Shown here one piece after another: positions 37,059 through 48,737 of a stretch of DNA of 64,000 bases. Position numbers and translations under genes: made by a program. Source of the DNA: Scylla paramamosain (lineage: Eukaryota; Arthropoda; Malacostraca; Decapoda; Portunidae); contig NC_087157.1 in NCBI RefSeq assembly GCF_035594125.1, positions 4,335,001-4,399,000 on the forward strand, in the 5' to 3' direction. A model generated the notes under the pieces. The model worked only from the letters and a program-made list of their open reading frames with translations, was not told the DNA's origin and searched no databases. The number at the start of each line of letters is the position of its first letter. Positions within the stretch are counted from its first letter, which is position 1.

Positions 37059-37715
37059 CTCTTGCTCCACATCCTTTCTTCTTTAAATTACGCTTGTCCC
37101 TTTCAACCTACAATTTCTTCCCTTAATTCCATCTTTCCTAATGCAGTGTTTTCATATTTACATTTTCATCATATTCTTCTTACTTCCAGAGACCTCCATC
37201 ATTTCTCCTCCCCCACCTATCATTATTATCTTCCTGCTTCACTTCTCATTCTTTTAGTCTTTTTACTCCTTTACTTATTATTCTCCTCCTTTCTTCCGCT
37301 TGACCTTATTATGCAAAATCTCCAATCAGCTGCTTTTGTCTAGGAAACCACGAGCCTTATTCATCTTTCCCCTTCCTCTCTCCCTGTCGTGACTGCCTTA
37401 ATTATCCCAACGCCCTTCCGCCTGTCCGTTAGTTAGCCAGCCTGCCCCTTACATATCCCAGCCTCTATCTCCCTGTGCCTCACCTTTGTTTCTGTTGATA
37501 ATATGAAGAGAAGAGTCATAGGTATGTGTGTTTGTGTGTGTTACGATAAGTGTTGATGCTAACATGGCACTTCTTATCTGAGACCAAAAAAAGGAAACTG
37601 ATAATGAAGATGATGTAATGGGTGATAAGGGCATGATAGTGGTGATGATAGTAATGGTGATGCTGTCGCTGATGATGATGAATGTTATGAATGTAAGTAA
37701 TAGTGAATGGAGTGG

Positions 37716-37720
37716 TGGTG

Positions 37721-37814
<94 letters not shown>

Positions 37815-37970
37815 CTATTCTTCTTGTCCTTTCTTCTTCTTCTTCTTCTTCTTCTTCTTCTCCGTTCTCTTCTTCTTTTCCTCTTCTACTTTTCTTTTCC
37901 AATCATAGTAGTAGTAGTAGCAGTAGCAGTAGCAGTAGCAGTAGCATTAGTAGTAGTAGTAGTAGCAGCA
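37716..37970 (+). repeat. (GGT)n(AGT)n, (CTT)n, (AGT/AGC)n
   Basis: GGT/AGT 37716-37814 (about 28 AGT units), CTT 37833-37862, AGT with AGC variants 37908-37970. Confidence 0.95.
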
Positions 37971-38245
37971 ACAGTAACACCGCACGATACCTTCATTCTA
38001 AGGGCACCATCGCCAACAACAGAAGAAAGAGAAGCACAAGTGGCCGAAACGGGAACATTACAGAGAAGCGCAGCGCAATATAACGAGCCACAACATAACT
38101 GGACCCCATTGCCGTCCACCTGAGGCCACGGGGGCGGACAGGTAAATAGAAACTGCAGGTAATCAGCCACAAACAGCCTCTATTGGGAAACTAATCAAAC
38201 AACTTTACGACCTCCTTGATGAGAAATGTTTTTGACCGAGGTAAT

Positions 38246-38249
<4 letters not shown>

Positions 38250-38334
<85 letters not shown>
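38250..38334 (+). repeat. (TC)n
   Basis: Ends TTTCAG, acceptor-like. Confidence 0.95.
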
Positions 38335-38336
<2 letters not shown>

Positions 38337-38470
38337 AGGCGTCCAGTCTATCCACTTAAGCTGTGAAAGAACTTTATACACAAGTTTTGGAAGAAAATAA
38401 GAAAAAAATACGTAAGGGAAAAATTACGAAACAAAATACCACGATAATAGTGACCACGGATTAATTAGCT

Positions 38471-38473
<3 letters not shown>

Positions 38474-38562
<89 letters not shown>
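38474..38562 (+). repeat. (GA)n
   Basis: Complementary to the TC tract 140 bp to the left. Confidence 0.95.
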
Positions 38563-38566
<4 letters not shown>

Positions 38567-38774
38567 AATCGGGAAGTAACAAAGTGTAAATGTGAAGGAG
38601 AACAAGACGAAAGAGAACAAGAAACTAAATTAAACAAAAGAAGAGAGAAAGAAAAAGATAAAAGAGAACAAAAGAAATAAAATAAAGATTGTAGGAAATG
38701 ATAATGTCGATACAGGAGAAAACGATGAAGATGGAGGCCCCTGGCAGCAGCGTCTTTCTCAGGAGGCAGTTAGA

Positions 38775-38981
38775 GGCCCGTATTCTGAAACGCTTTGCTT
38801 TCCCACCACTACTATTTTCCAAGGCCACAGAGATGACAAACCGGATTCTCGAGAGCGTTTCTCCTGTCAATAATGTAGAAATCTTGTTAATCTGTCACTA
38901 GAACCATAAACACGTCTCTAAAACCCCGTATATCTTCAAGTAGAGCCTTTTGAAAGTAGGCGGCGATTCAGAATATGGTCC
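38775..38981. mobile_element. Fold-back/MITE-like element with about 19-bp terminal inverted repeats
   Basis: The left end GGCCCGTATTCTGAAACGC and the inverted right end GGACCATATTCTGAATCGC agree at 16 of 19 positions. Inner parts also pair: CTATTTTCCAAGGCC on the left against the complement of the segment just inside the right end. The element is about 207 bp, without coding capacity, and would fold as an imperfect hairpin. This is the architecture of a non-autonomous DNA transposon. The flanks share AGA, too short to claim as a target duplication. Confidence 0.55.
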
Positions 38982-39283
38982 AGAAACGTATATATGGGCG
39001 GGGACACACACCTGTCACTGTTATATGTTCGCGACTTACTCCTACACCGCGAGACTCGTCCTGCGTAGGTAGCGTCGATCAAAGGAAGGGACGAGGCAAT
39101 AGGGAAACAGGACTCGGGGACTTCACGCCTTTTACTTTCCCAGTCACAAGTTAAAATGCTGCTTAGGGCAACTCACTAAGCCACGTGTGCACTGCAATGT
39201 ACATACACTACAGTCTCTCTCTTTCCCCGCCACGGTAAAGCAGATGTATGACTGAGAACGAAAGAAATAGAAGTAAAATAAGC

Positions 39284-39289
<6 letters not shown>

Positions 39290-39377
<88 letters not shown>
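39290..39377 (+). repeat. (TC)n
   Basis: Ends CTCAGGTAAG. Confidence 0.95.
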
Positions 39378-39379
<2 letters not shown>

Positions 39380-39675
39380 GTAAGACGCCACACCTGCAAT
39401 CATCATGCGGATCCAAAGGCAAAGGGAGATACAGGGAGGGGGAAGGGGAAGAAAGAGGAGATGGTGGGTGGGGTGCAGGTGGAGGGGATGGGGAAAGAGA
39501 GAGGGGAGAGGAGTTTTAGCTTTCCCTTGCGTACCGTATTGAATCAAGGAGAAGGGAGGCAGGGAGAGGGAAGGTGAGAGGGAGGAAAGGGAGAGGGGAG
39601 AAGAAAAATTGGTCTCAGGTTACCGTCTCGTCTTCGTTCATCTTTTATGGACACTTTCTTTCATTTCCAGCTTGA

Positions 39676-41934
39676 TTGAATGACCCACAACCCACAAGAA
39701 CAACATCAACATCAGCCACGTTACTAGACCTCATAATAACTAATAAACCTGATGTCATTTTATCACAAGATGTTGTTCCTCAAGTCATAGCTGACCATGA
39801 CCTAATATCAGTTGCTTTAAATGTAAGGAAACCCAGAAAATTGCTTGAGGTAAAAACGTTTCGTAATTTGAAGAACTATGATAAAGACACTTTTTGCTCG
39901 CTTCTTCTTGACAATGTTCTGATTTTGAATAATATATTTTTAACTGACGATGTCAACAAACAGGTAGAAATTTTTAATGATGTTTTTATTAATTGTCTTA
40001 ATATATGTGCCCCTATTGTAACTAGAGCAGTGAAAGGAAGACCAACACCATGGATGAATGACGATATACGTGAGGCAATGGAGGAACGTAATAACTTGCA
40101 AAGAGAGTTTAAAATCGACACAAGTAATTCGCGGTTACGGGAACGTTATAAGACAGTAAAGAAACGCGTCAAGCAACTAATTAATAAAACAAAGATGGAT
40201 CACTACCTCAATCGCTTTAAAGACAACAAAGGGAACACTTCGGCTACGTGGAACATCATTAAAGAAATTATCCCTAGTCAGAAAAATAATCACAATTCCT
40301 ATAATTTTGAAAACGTAAAAGAGAAAGCCGAAGAGTTCACTAATTTCTTTTCTGGTATTGGTGAATCCACTTTTAAACGCTCACAGAAAGAACTAACTGA
40401 TGATGGTAAATCTGTTGGCCAGCTTCCTGAACCTAATATTAGTACTGTCTCTACTTTTAGACCAGAACCAGTAGATATTAACACCATAATATTAACAGTT
40501 AAAGATCTCAATACAACCAGCTCTGTCGGCTCTGATGGTATCGGGTTACGGTTTCTCCGAGACGCGCTGTGTGTCATAGTTCCCTTCCTTACGTGTATGG
40601 TCAACACATCCTTGGTGACGGGGGTGTTCCCTGAGGCCTGGAAACACGCCTTGGTCGTCCCAATATATAAGAACGGTGACTCTGATAGTGTGAATAATTA
40701 CAGACCAGTATCTATACTACCTATCATATCTAAAGTACTGGAAAAAATTGTTGCTAAACAGCTGTCATTTTACTTAGAATCTAATAGTTTATTGTCTAAG
40801 AGTCAACATGGCTTTCGACCCAAACTATCTACTGAAACGGCCCTCACTAGCGTCACAGATGCATTGTATGCAAATATGGACAACAAGAAAGCATCTCTGT
40901 TAACCTTGTGTGACCTCTCCAAAGCATTTGACACAGTCAACCATAAATTCCTTCTAAATAAGTGCTCTCTATTAAATATTGACTGCTTTTGGTTTGATAA
41001 TTATTTGATGAATAGAAGTATGTCAGTTCGTCTAGAAAACAATATATCTAAAAAGAAAACTACTTGCTATGGGGTCCCACAAGGCTCGATCCTGGGACCA
41101 ATTTTATTTGGCATCTATGTCAATGACTTATATGAACATGTTGATTGTTTCCTGATACAATATGCTGACGACACACAATTTTTGCATTCGGGAACTATTG
41201 AAGATATTAATCAAATTGTGAAATACACTGAGGACACTCATGAGAAATGTCGAGATTATTTTTTGAAAAATGGTTTGATGTTCAACTCCTCTAAAACTCA
41301 GTGTATTTTTATAGGAAACAGTCAGCTATTATCTAAAATTCCACCTACCACAACGATCAACTTTAATGGGAACATCATATACCCAAGTAAACACGTAAAA
41401 AACTTAGGAGTCTATATTGACCGCTTTATGCTCTTTGATGTCCATACTAATGAGTTAAATAAGAAAGCTATTGGTATTTTAATGTATATCAGCAGAATAG
41501 GTGACAGCTTAGATAAACAAACCAGGGTCATTATTGTACAGACACTCGTTCTTAGCTTAATTGAGTATTGCATTAGGATATGGGGAACTGCAAGTGACAC
41601 TGTAATATCTAATGTGCAGAAAGTGCAAAATTTTGCAGCAAGGGTTGCAGTGGGAGGAGTAAGGAAATATGATCATATATCTCCATTTATCAGGGAACTG
41701 AAATGGCTAAAAATAAAGCAGAAACATGTATTTCAAGTAGGTATAACTATTTTTAAAGCTTTACGAGGATTTTACCCAGAATGGTTTTTATCATTAAGCA
41801 GTAGACAAGCTGTTACTAGCAGCATCACCAGACAGAGGCACAGCCTGTACGTGCCACACACAAAACACACAGTGGAGACAGGCGCACTGCTGTACGAGGA
41901 GCCAAGCTGTGGAACGCGCTCCCACCTCACCTAA
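39676..41934 (+). CDS. Endonuclease (C-terminal remnant)-reverse transcriptase of LINE
   Basis: An open frame of 752 codons. The first codon is TTG, directly after a TGA, so this is the left edge of a truncated ORF2 and not a real start. The protein copies element RNA at nicked chromosomal target sites. Residues about 1-45 are the end of the APE endonuclease (LLDLIITN, then ADHDLI in place of the usual SDH). Reverse transcriptase blocks follow: GSDGI near 286, VVPIYKNG near 326, NYRPVSILP near 341, QHGFRPKLST near 377, motif A DLSKAFDTVNH near 412, motif B GVPQGSILGP near 466, catalytic YADD at 496-499, then the thumb. An intact ORF2 of this group is usually about 900-1000 residues, so the N-terminal endonuclease half is missing. 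No stop interrupts 752 codons, suggesting fairly recent insertion. The frame ends early because of a frameshift near 41853-41870. Confidence 0.9.
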   Translation: MNDPQPTRTTSTSATLLDLIITNKPDVILSQDVVPQVIADHDLISVALNVRKPRKLLEVKTFRNLKNYDKDTFCSLLLDNVLILNNIFLTDDVNKQVEIFNDVFINCLNICAPIVTRAVKGRPTPWMNDDIREAMEERNNLQREFKIDTSNSRLRERYKTVKKRVKQLINKTKMDHYLNRFKDNKGNTSATWNIIKEIIPSQKNNHNSYNFENVKEKAEEFTNFFSGIGESTFKRSQKELTDDGKSVGQLPEPNISTVSTFRPEPVDINTIILTVKDLNTTSSVGSDGIGLRFLRDALCVIVPFLTCMVNTSLVTGVFPEAWKHALVVPIYKNGDSDSVNNYRPVSILPIISKVLEKIVAKQLSFYLESNSLLSKSQHGFRPKLSTETALTSVTDALYANMDNKKASLLTLCDLSKAFDTVNHKFLLNKCSLLNIDCFWFDNYLMNRSMSVRLENNISKKKTTCYGVPQGSILGPILFGIYVNDLYEHVDCFLIQYADDTQFLHSGTIEDINQIVKYTEDTHEKCRDYFLKNGLMFNSSKTQCIFIGNSQLLSKIPPTTTINFNGNIIYPSKHVKNLGVYIDRFMLFDVHTNELNKKAIGILMYISRIGDSLDKQTRVIIVQTLVLSLIEYCIRIWGTASDTVISNVQKVQNFAARVAVGGVRKYDHISPFIRELKWLKIKQKHVFQVGITIFKALRGFYPEWFLSLSSRQAVTSSITRQRHSLYVPHTKHTVETGALLYEEPSCGTRSHLT

Positions 41935-42002
41935 CCCAGGCACCCTCTCTTAACACTTTTAAGGCTAGAATTGAGAAATTTCTGCTAACAGATAATGTTT
42001 AA
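41853..42002 (+). pseudogene. Frameshifted C-terminal end of the LINE ORF2
   Basis: After the upstream frame leaves the expected sequence, the typical LINE C-terminus continues in the -1 frame: GAKLWNALPPHLTQ, then an SLNTFKARIEKF-like motif, and TAA at 42000-42002. The junction lies in an A/C-rich run at about 41853-41870, consistent with a single-base insertion or deletion there. The upstream frame instead reads an unrelated tail and stops at 41934. This one lesion makes the copy defective in addition to its 5' truncation. Confidence 0.8.
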
Positions 42003-42357
42003 GCCAGACTGAGGATTTTATCGTCATCTTTTCAAGAAAATTTTACTCGCTAATATATCTCTATTTTATACTTTTATCTTATTTTATTGTATTTTTATTT
42101 TATTTTTATTTTTATTTTATATGTATGTTTTTGTGCATGTGTAGTATGTGTGTTTCTTTTATTGTGACTTTTTACCTTTGGGATTTAATGGTAAACAATT
42201 TATCAAATCTTTTACATTAATATATAATAGTTGTAAGAGACTTATGTATCTGAATGTATTGTAATTGATGTGTCTATCGTAATTACTAAATATCTATTGT
42301 AACCTGAGTAATAACCACTTTGGTGGATAATAAACAAATCTGAAAATCTGAAATCTG

Positions 42358-42362
<5 letters not shown>
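42003..42362 (+). other. LINE 3' untranslated region and TCTGAAA-unit tail
   Basis: AT-rich sequence with runs of TTTTATTTT, no coding potential, ending with three TCTGAAA-type units at about 42340-42360. In CR1/L2-type elements the 3' end carries the recognition signal for the reverse transcriptase, so this segment is expected to be the most conserved part among truncated copies elsewhere in the genome. Confidence 0.75.

Positions 42363-42419
<57 letters not shown>
42362..42419 (+). repeat. (TC)n adjoining the LINE tail
   Basis: Starts directly at the last TCTGAAAAATC unit of the LINE. Confidence 0.95.
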
Positions 42420-42423
<4 letters not shown>

Positions 42424-42643
42424 ATGTTTTCACGACACAATACGACTCACTAATAATCCTTTCAGTGCATCTTCAATAAGTTTCGTTCAATGCATCCTTT
42501 CCAGAGACGTAAGTTATTCACCCGTCTCATATATATTCGCTCACCGCAGCAATAATAATAATAATAATTAGACCTATGCTTGAAAAAAAACGCCCCTGTA
42601 ATTATTTCCCTCCCTCACATTTATTTTCCTTTACTCCCCTCAC

Positions 42644-42674
42644 CAAATGGACCGTTTACTCTCTCACTTTCACC
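42644..42674 (-). CDS. Candidate 31-nt microexon, product unknown
   Basis: Minus strand: acceptor AACTTTTTTGCAG and donor TTTG|GTGAGG enclose 31 nt. Only one frame is open (GESERVNGPF). Too short to weigh alone. Confidence 0.1.
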
Positions 42675-42752
42675 CTGCAAAAAAGTTTCCCCCCTCCTCT
42701 CGACATTCCTGTCACTTTCTCTCCTCGCTCCTGTTGTTTTCCCCTCAAAAAA

Positions 42753-42753
<1 letters not shown>

Positions 42754-42798
<45 letters not shown>

Positions 42799-42807
42799 CA
42801 GCTAAGT

Positions 42808-42847
<40 letters not shown>
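42754..42847 (+). repeat. (GT)n and (CA)n inverted pair, very short spacer
   Basis: GT 42754-42796 and CA 42810-42847 separated by about 14 bp. Confidence 0.97.
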
Positions 42848-42851
<4 letters not shown>

Positions 42852-43010
42852 TGGTTTGTTTTCTACCTATTCAACTTTTTATTTACATTTTCTTCATCAT
42901 GGGAAACTTAGTGACCTTGACGGAACACTTTCGGAGGGGAAACTAAAACAATGATCGCGAAAAATAACCAAACTAAAATAATAACCCAAATTTGCTGGTC
43001 TATTTATCTT

Positions 43011-43135
<125 letters not shown>

Positions 43136-43374
43136 ATCTACATTTCTATTAATTTCTCTAGATGCTATATCTGTTTGTGTGTCTGTTATGTACATATGAG
43201 TTTGCCGTTGTGTTTGTCTGCCTGTCTGTCATTGTCTTTGTATTTACCAGGGGTCTTTCTCCCTCTCCCTCTCCCTCTCCCTCTCTCCTCGACCCCTCGT
43301 TCCTTCACCCCTGGCTGGCATGATGCACACTTCATTCCACACCACCTCGTCCAATCACTTCCAATTCCCTTCAG

Positions 43375-43507
43375 TCACAGTCACAACTCAACGCCTGCAA
43401 TTAATACTCGGCGCCCAAGCCCTCAGACACGAGGACTGGAGGAGGCCGCGAGCTGCTTCACTTGATGGGCAGTGCTTCGTTTGTGTGCTGCTGACGAAGG
43501 AAGGAAG
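43375..43507 (+). CDS. Candidate exon, product unknown
   Basis: The acceptor TTCCAATTCCCTTCAG is followed by a single open frame (the other two contain stops), with residues such as LQLILGAQALRHEDW and GQCFVCVLLTKEG, and ends at GAAG|GTAAGG. The donor directly adjoins a (GA)n tract. Product unknown. Confidence 0.22.
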
Positions 43508-43513
43508 GTAAGG

Positions 43514-43517
<4 letters not shown>

Positions 43518-43585
<68 letters not shown>
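43518..43585 (+). repeat. (GA)n
   Basis: 34 units. Confidence 0.95.
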
Positions 43586-43586
<1 letters not shown>

Positions 43587-43994
43587 ACTTGGTAACAGCC
43601 CAACAGACCATGAAAAATAGAGAAACAGACACAATGAAGAAGAAAACATCCAATTAACTTTGATTGTAATGTAGGGATAACTTTTATAAACCCTAATCAT
43701 ACGTACATTTTTTGTTCCTTTTCATCGGGAGGAGAAAGTACACCTCTCTTCTGCTATACGTGACGAGAACCGTGAGGAGAAAGTCACGGATGAAAATTAA
43801 ATTATAATGAGAAGGATATTAAAAGGAAAGGGAAGAATGGAAGGAAGGAAGGAAGGAAGAGAAAGAGAGACGGTGAAACTAAGAGAAAGTGAAGGGGAAG
43901 GGAAAAGAAGAGAAACGGGAAAAAGTGTGTAAGTGGATGTTTTCACTCTCCATTAGGTGTGATGTATTACAGTAAAGTACACAACATTTGTATA

Positions 43995-44098
<104 letters not shown>

Positions 44099-44448
44099 AT
44101 CATCATCATAAACAACAACAACAACAACAATATTCTTACTACTAGAATAAAAATTGAAATCCTAAGCTTGATAATAAATAAATAAATAAATAAAAGACAT
44201 AGCTAACAAATAACAGGTTTTATAGCTAATGGAGTCTAAAACAATTATAAGTTAAAAAATACTGAGGAATAATGGAGTTGCTGTTGCTTTATTATTTCAT
44301 TGATTCATCCCTTCATTTGTTTATTTTCTTATTTACTCTTTATTTGTTTATTTTCTTATTTACTTAATTTTTTTCATTGTTTTTTTCTATTTTCCTTCTC
44401 TGTCTTTCCAGGTTAAAAAAAAAAAAGTGGATATTTTTGCCGCGTTTA

Positions 44449-44487
44449 TTTTCTTCTTCTTCTTCTTCTTCTTCTTCTTCTTCTTCT

Positions 44488-44522
<35 letters not shown>

Positions 44523-44770
44523 TTCTCCCTCCCCCTCCACCACCTCCTCCTCCCTCCTCCTCCTCCTCCTCCTCCTCCTCCTCCTCCTCCTTCTTCCTTT
44601 CACTCTTTTTCTCTTGCATTATGAAAGGTTGAAAGCTTATCTACTTAAGGCTCTATGAACTTATAGGAGAAAATGTCGGAGTGGAAATACCAGCATCAGT
44701 TTCATCCTCCTCCCCCTCCTCCCTCCCCTCCATCGCCACCACCACCACCACCACCACCACCACCACCACC
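44449..44770 (+). repeat. (CTT)n, (CCT)n, (CCA)n
   Basis: CTT 44449-44525, CCT 44547-44592, CCA 44735-44771. Confidence 0.95.
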
Positions 44771-44909
44771 ATCTCCTCCTTCTTCTACTCCCCCTCCTTC
44801 TCTTCCCTCTCTCCTCTCCCTCTCTTCTCCTCCTCTCCCATTTCGTAGAAGTTAAGACGGAGGTAATTACACCAGAGAAAGCAAAGTGACGTATACAAGC
44901 ACCGGTAAC

Positions 44910-44912
<3 letters not shown>

Positions 44913-44956
<44 letters not shown>

Positions 44957-45018
44957 AACCGGGCTGTGTAATAGCGAATCAGATTCTTTTCATCATGCTG
45001 TATTGATTAATGAAAAAC

Positions 45019-45099
<81 letters not shown>
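44913..45099 (+). repeat. (CA)n and (GT)n inverted pair
   Basis: CA 44913-44954, GT 45028-45099. Confidence 0.95.
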
Positions 45100-45100
<1 letters not shown>

Positions 45101-45174
45101 TGTAACTCTTTTCCTAGAATGGAATTAATCGTTGGGGGAAAAGTTTTAAGCAGAGCAATATTTTGTGGTTTATA

Positions 45175-45342
<168 letters not shown>

Positions 45343-45636
45343 AGCAGGCTTTGGAACCGAGGCTGGTCAACGGGAAGGTGCACATTAAGAAGAGACGGAC
45401 AAGAACAGTCATGGCCACCGCTGGGGAAGAAAGGAAACAGCAAAACACTGAGGATTAAACACTGAATAGAGAAATCACCTCTAGGCACACAGATAAACAT
45501 GGATAAGTACAAAAAATAAAAAAATAAAACAGAAAAAAAGAGAGGTGGATATAAAAAGACTGAATAATAAGTAAACCTTTTCATAATTCACGAAAAGGCA
45601 CCATGAATTTTATCATCTACTCGTATTCATAAACTA

Positions 45637-45638
<2 letters not shown>

Positions 45639-45683
<45 letters not shown>

Positions 45684-45703
45684 CACACACACACACGCAC
45701 ACA
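45639..45703 (+). repeat. (CA)n
   Basis: Two CG variants. Confidence 0.95.
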
Positions 45704-46183
45704 CTTGACCTTGTCTCTACCTTCACCTTAGCAAAGGGTAGGTGGGAGGGGGGTGGAGTTAGGCAGGTGGGTAGGTGGGCAGGTGGGTGCTGTACCGGCC
45801 GGGTGGCGAGTTTTTGAGAAGTAAGAAGAGGAGATGGGGAAGAGAGTGGCTGGGAAGATGAGAGGAGGCGTGGATCGAGAAAACTTGTGGGATGGTGAAG
45901 GAAGAAGGAAGAGACAAAAAATGACGGAGGAAAAGGAAAGAAAAATGGAGTGATGGGGAATGAGAAAGAACTATGAAAATAAAAGAAAGAAGGAAAAAAT
46001 AATAGGAACAAAAAAGTGAATAGAAGGAAAAGAAGGCAAGGAGGAAAAACCAGTATAAGAAGAGAAAAGCGGTGAGTAGATGAAAAACGAAAGAGATGTG
46101 TAAGGAAGGAAGGAAACTAACAGAGAAACGCTGAACTAGTGGAGATGAAGAAAGAAAAGAAAAATAGAGAGGCAGTAACAAAA

Positions 46184-46330
<147 letters not shown>

Positions 46331-47116
46331 AAATAGCAGAGGAAGAAAGAAAAGGTTTAATGAAGAAGACGGACAAGGAAATAGGTGTGGAGAGGGAAAG
46401 AGGCAGGGAAACTGGTGATGCTCGTTTTCTAATAGCTAAGGGTAATGACTTAAGCGATAAGATGACTAATGGAAAGATAACGGACAGCTGACACTATGCT
46501 AAAAAGTCGAATACGAGAGCTGTAACTATTATTTTAGCACGGACGAGTTAGACTATCTCCCATCGTAAAACAGAGGCATAGGAGTCGAAGCTGCTCCTCC
46601 CACGTTTCCTGTTGCTCCTCCTCCTCCTCCTTCTCCTCCTCCTTTCTCTTCACCAGGCTTTTAGTGAGACGGGGAGGTAAAAATAAAGCCGCAAGTCAGT
46701 CGCTGCCTCCTCCTAAGTGCTTTTAACGAGTACATGGTAGGTATGCAGCCGCCGCGCTATTCCAACTTTTTCCTTTCTTTTTTTATGGCGAACACGACGG
46801 AGATCCATCACAGAATACCACAGCCTGTCAAGCCGCGCCCCGTACAAGGCCAGGAGTCGTCGCACCTTCCTTACTGGACCCGCTGTCTGTCGGAAAATCT
46901 CAGCCCTATTACAATGCTCTCGCTCACTGCCTCCTCCTATCCCTCCTCCGTAAGACACTCCCGCAGGCTACTCAGAGGCGGCGTCCGGGCATCATCTCCT
47001 CCTCTCCTCATGCATTAAATCCCAAGCCTGGTAATAAGAGCCTCACTTCATCACTGGAAGATGTAGCCTGTCAGTGTTTTCTTCCTGGTTCTCCTCCCTC
47101 CTATCAACCCTTAATC

Positions 47117-47190
47117 CTCCTCCTCCTGTTCCTCCTCCTCCTCCTCCTCCTCCTCCTCCTCCTCCTCCTCCTCCTCCTCCTCCTCCTCCT
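47117..47190 (+). repeat. (CCT)n
   Basis: About 22 units. Confidence 0.95.
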
Positions 47191-47461
47191 TCTCCTCTCA
47201 TGCTTGCAATACAAGGGTCATGCGTCATCCGAGGCAGGAACGCGGCAGTGGATGGAGTCAATAATAGTTTACTGTCCTCGAGGGAAGCATAATGACGCCA
47301 GCTGCCCGCGTCCCGTTAATGTATGTACGTATGCCTCACGCCACATACTATTCGCCAGTGTTTACAAGTCACCTGTCCTCTTGTGTCAGCCTACTTTTGC
47401 TACTATGCAAGTCCTGCCGCATTCCTGAGCTTCTATGTATACTGCGTAGATTGTTTGTCCG

Positions 47462-47463
<2 letters not shown>

Positions 47464-47501
<38 letters not shown>
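47464..47501 (+). repeat. (CA)n
   Basis: 19 units. Confidence 0.95.
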
Positions 47502-47503
<2 letters not shown>

Positions 47504-47604
47504 AAGAGCAATAAGCCCGTTCGAGTTAGTAAATTAAAAGTGTGCACCTTATAAACATGAGCCTCAGTCCCTGCGCACAAACACGTCAACTTTTATACTG
47601 TTAC

Positions 47605-47721
47605 CTGGGGCCAGAGCGAGGCAGGTTCTGGCGCGCACCTTCCCCCTGTCCCAGCTCGAGGCTTCCACCGTCCAGACCGACAATAACAATGACAGGTACC
47701 AAGTACAATAAATGAAGTCTC
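47605..47721 (-). CDS. Candidate 117-nt exon, product unknown
   Basis: Minus strand: acceptor ...TTTAAGTGCAG, 117 nt (39 codons), donor CAG|GTAACA. Phase 0 gives a Cys-containing peptide starting ETSFIVLGTCHCYCRSG. A second frame is open too and gives a hydrophobic start followed by VGLDGGSLELGQGEG. Having two open frames weakens the call. Confidence 0.15.
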
Positions 47722-48231
47722 CTGCACTTAAATGTTCAACTTCACTCGAAAGAAACTATTTATGGACAACTGAAGTTAAATTGCAGTTTTTCGTTTTCTT
47801 TTACGAAGTAAAGGAGATAATTCTGAAGCAATATGCCAACCGTAAACTATTCCTCAAATACTCGTAAAGTAATAAAACAATAAATAAAAGTAAGGCAGAC
47901 ATGTACTACTTCGCCTCTCAGCACAAAGGCAACAAAAGTCTGGCGAAAACACGTCCATACACGCAATTAAGAGAACACCAGTGAGAGGAAGAGAGAGGAA
48001 GAGAGTCGTGGATTTTATGGCAGTTATAAATACCACGTGAATTGTGACACAGCTTTCGAACACTGCAGCTTCCACCCAGAGCAGGAAAAGGAAGACGTGC
48101 AGACGAATGACAGGACGAGGCGAGACGAAACGAGGCAACACGAGACAAGACGAGGCTCCGAACCAGAACAAGTAAGCACATTTCCGACCCGCCACTTCTG
48201 AATTGATTAACCACTTCATCGAGGGGCTGTT

Positions 48232-48235
<4 letters not shown>

Positions 48236-48274
<39 letters not shown>

Positions 48275-48367
48275 ACGCAGTTAAACAGACAGGCAGACAG
48301 ACGAACAGTTAGCCAACCAGACACACAAACAGACAGACAAAGAGCCACAATGACAAACATACATACT

Positions 48368-48400
<33 letters not shown>

Positions 48401-48412
48401 CACACACACACA
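48236..48412 (+). repeat. (GA)n, GACA units, (CA)n
   Basis: GA 48236-48270, CAGA/GACA to 48340, CA 48370-48412. Confidence 0.9.
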
Positions 48413-48737
48413 GGCAGTGCAAGAGGATCCAGATAACAGGCAATAGTTCCGGCAGGTAACTGAGGGTTCCCGGGTCGCAGGCAGCATCGGGCTGTGGTCC
48501 TGCGAGATGAGTGAGGGCCACGGATGCTGCCTTTCCTTTGCAACCCACCCCATCTGCATAATTGGCGAGGGGAGGCCGCAGGGGCACCACGTGGAGCGAA
48601 GGGTAACGAGAGTGTGGCCAGGGAAAGGCGAGAGGTGAGGGAAAGGTAAGGCTGGGATGAGGACAGGTCAGGAGGCGAGGTTGCAGAGAAAGGGATGCAA
48701 GATAAGTTCCTCCTCCTTAACCCTCTGAGTGCTGATG

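Larger units (their letters stand above)
39670..42360 (+). mobile_element. 5'-truncated non-LTR retrotransposon (LINE), CR1/L2/Jockey group
   Basis: A LINE copy on the + strand. It starts inside the apurinic/apyrimidinic endonuclease domain, contains a full reverse transcriptase, and has an AT-rich 3' untranslated region from 42003. It ends at about 42335-42362 in a short tandem tail of TCTGAAA-type units rather than plain poly(A). A repeated-unit tail with an APE endonuclease and no visible RNase H fits the CR1/L2 side of the Jockey superfamily; the exact clade needs a phylogeny. The element is clearly AT-richer than its surroundings. The left boundary is uncertain: the endonuclease frame is lost upstream of 39676, but similarity may reach slightly further left. 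I could not identify a target-site duplication. The right end runs directly into a (TC)n tract. Confidence 0.9.

Noticed and set aside
39361..39385. CTCTCAG|GTAAG as a splice site
   Set aside because: Acceptor and donor coincide with zero exon length between them.
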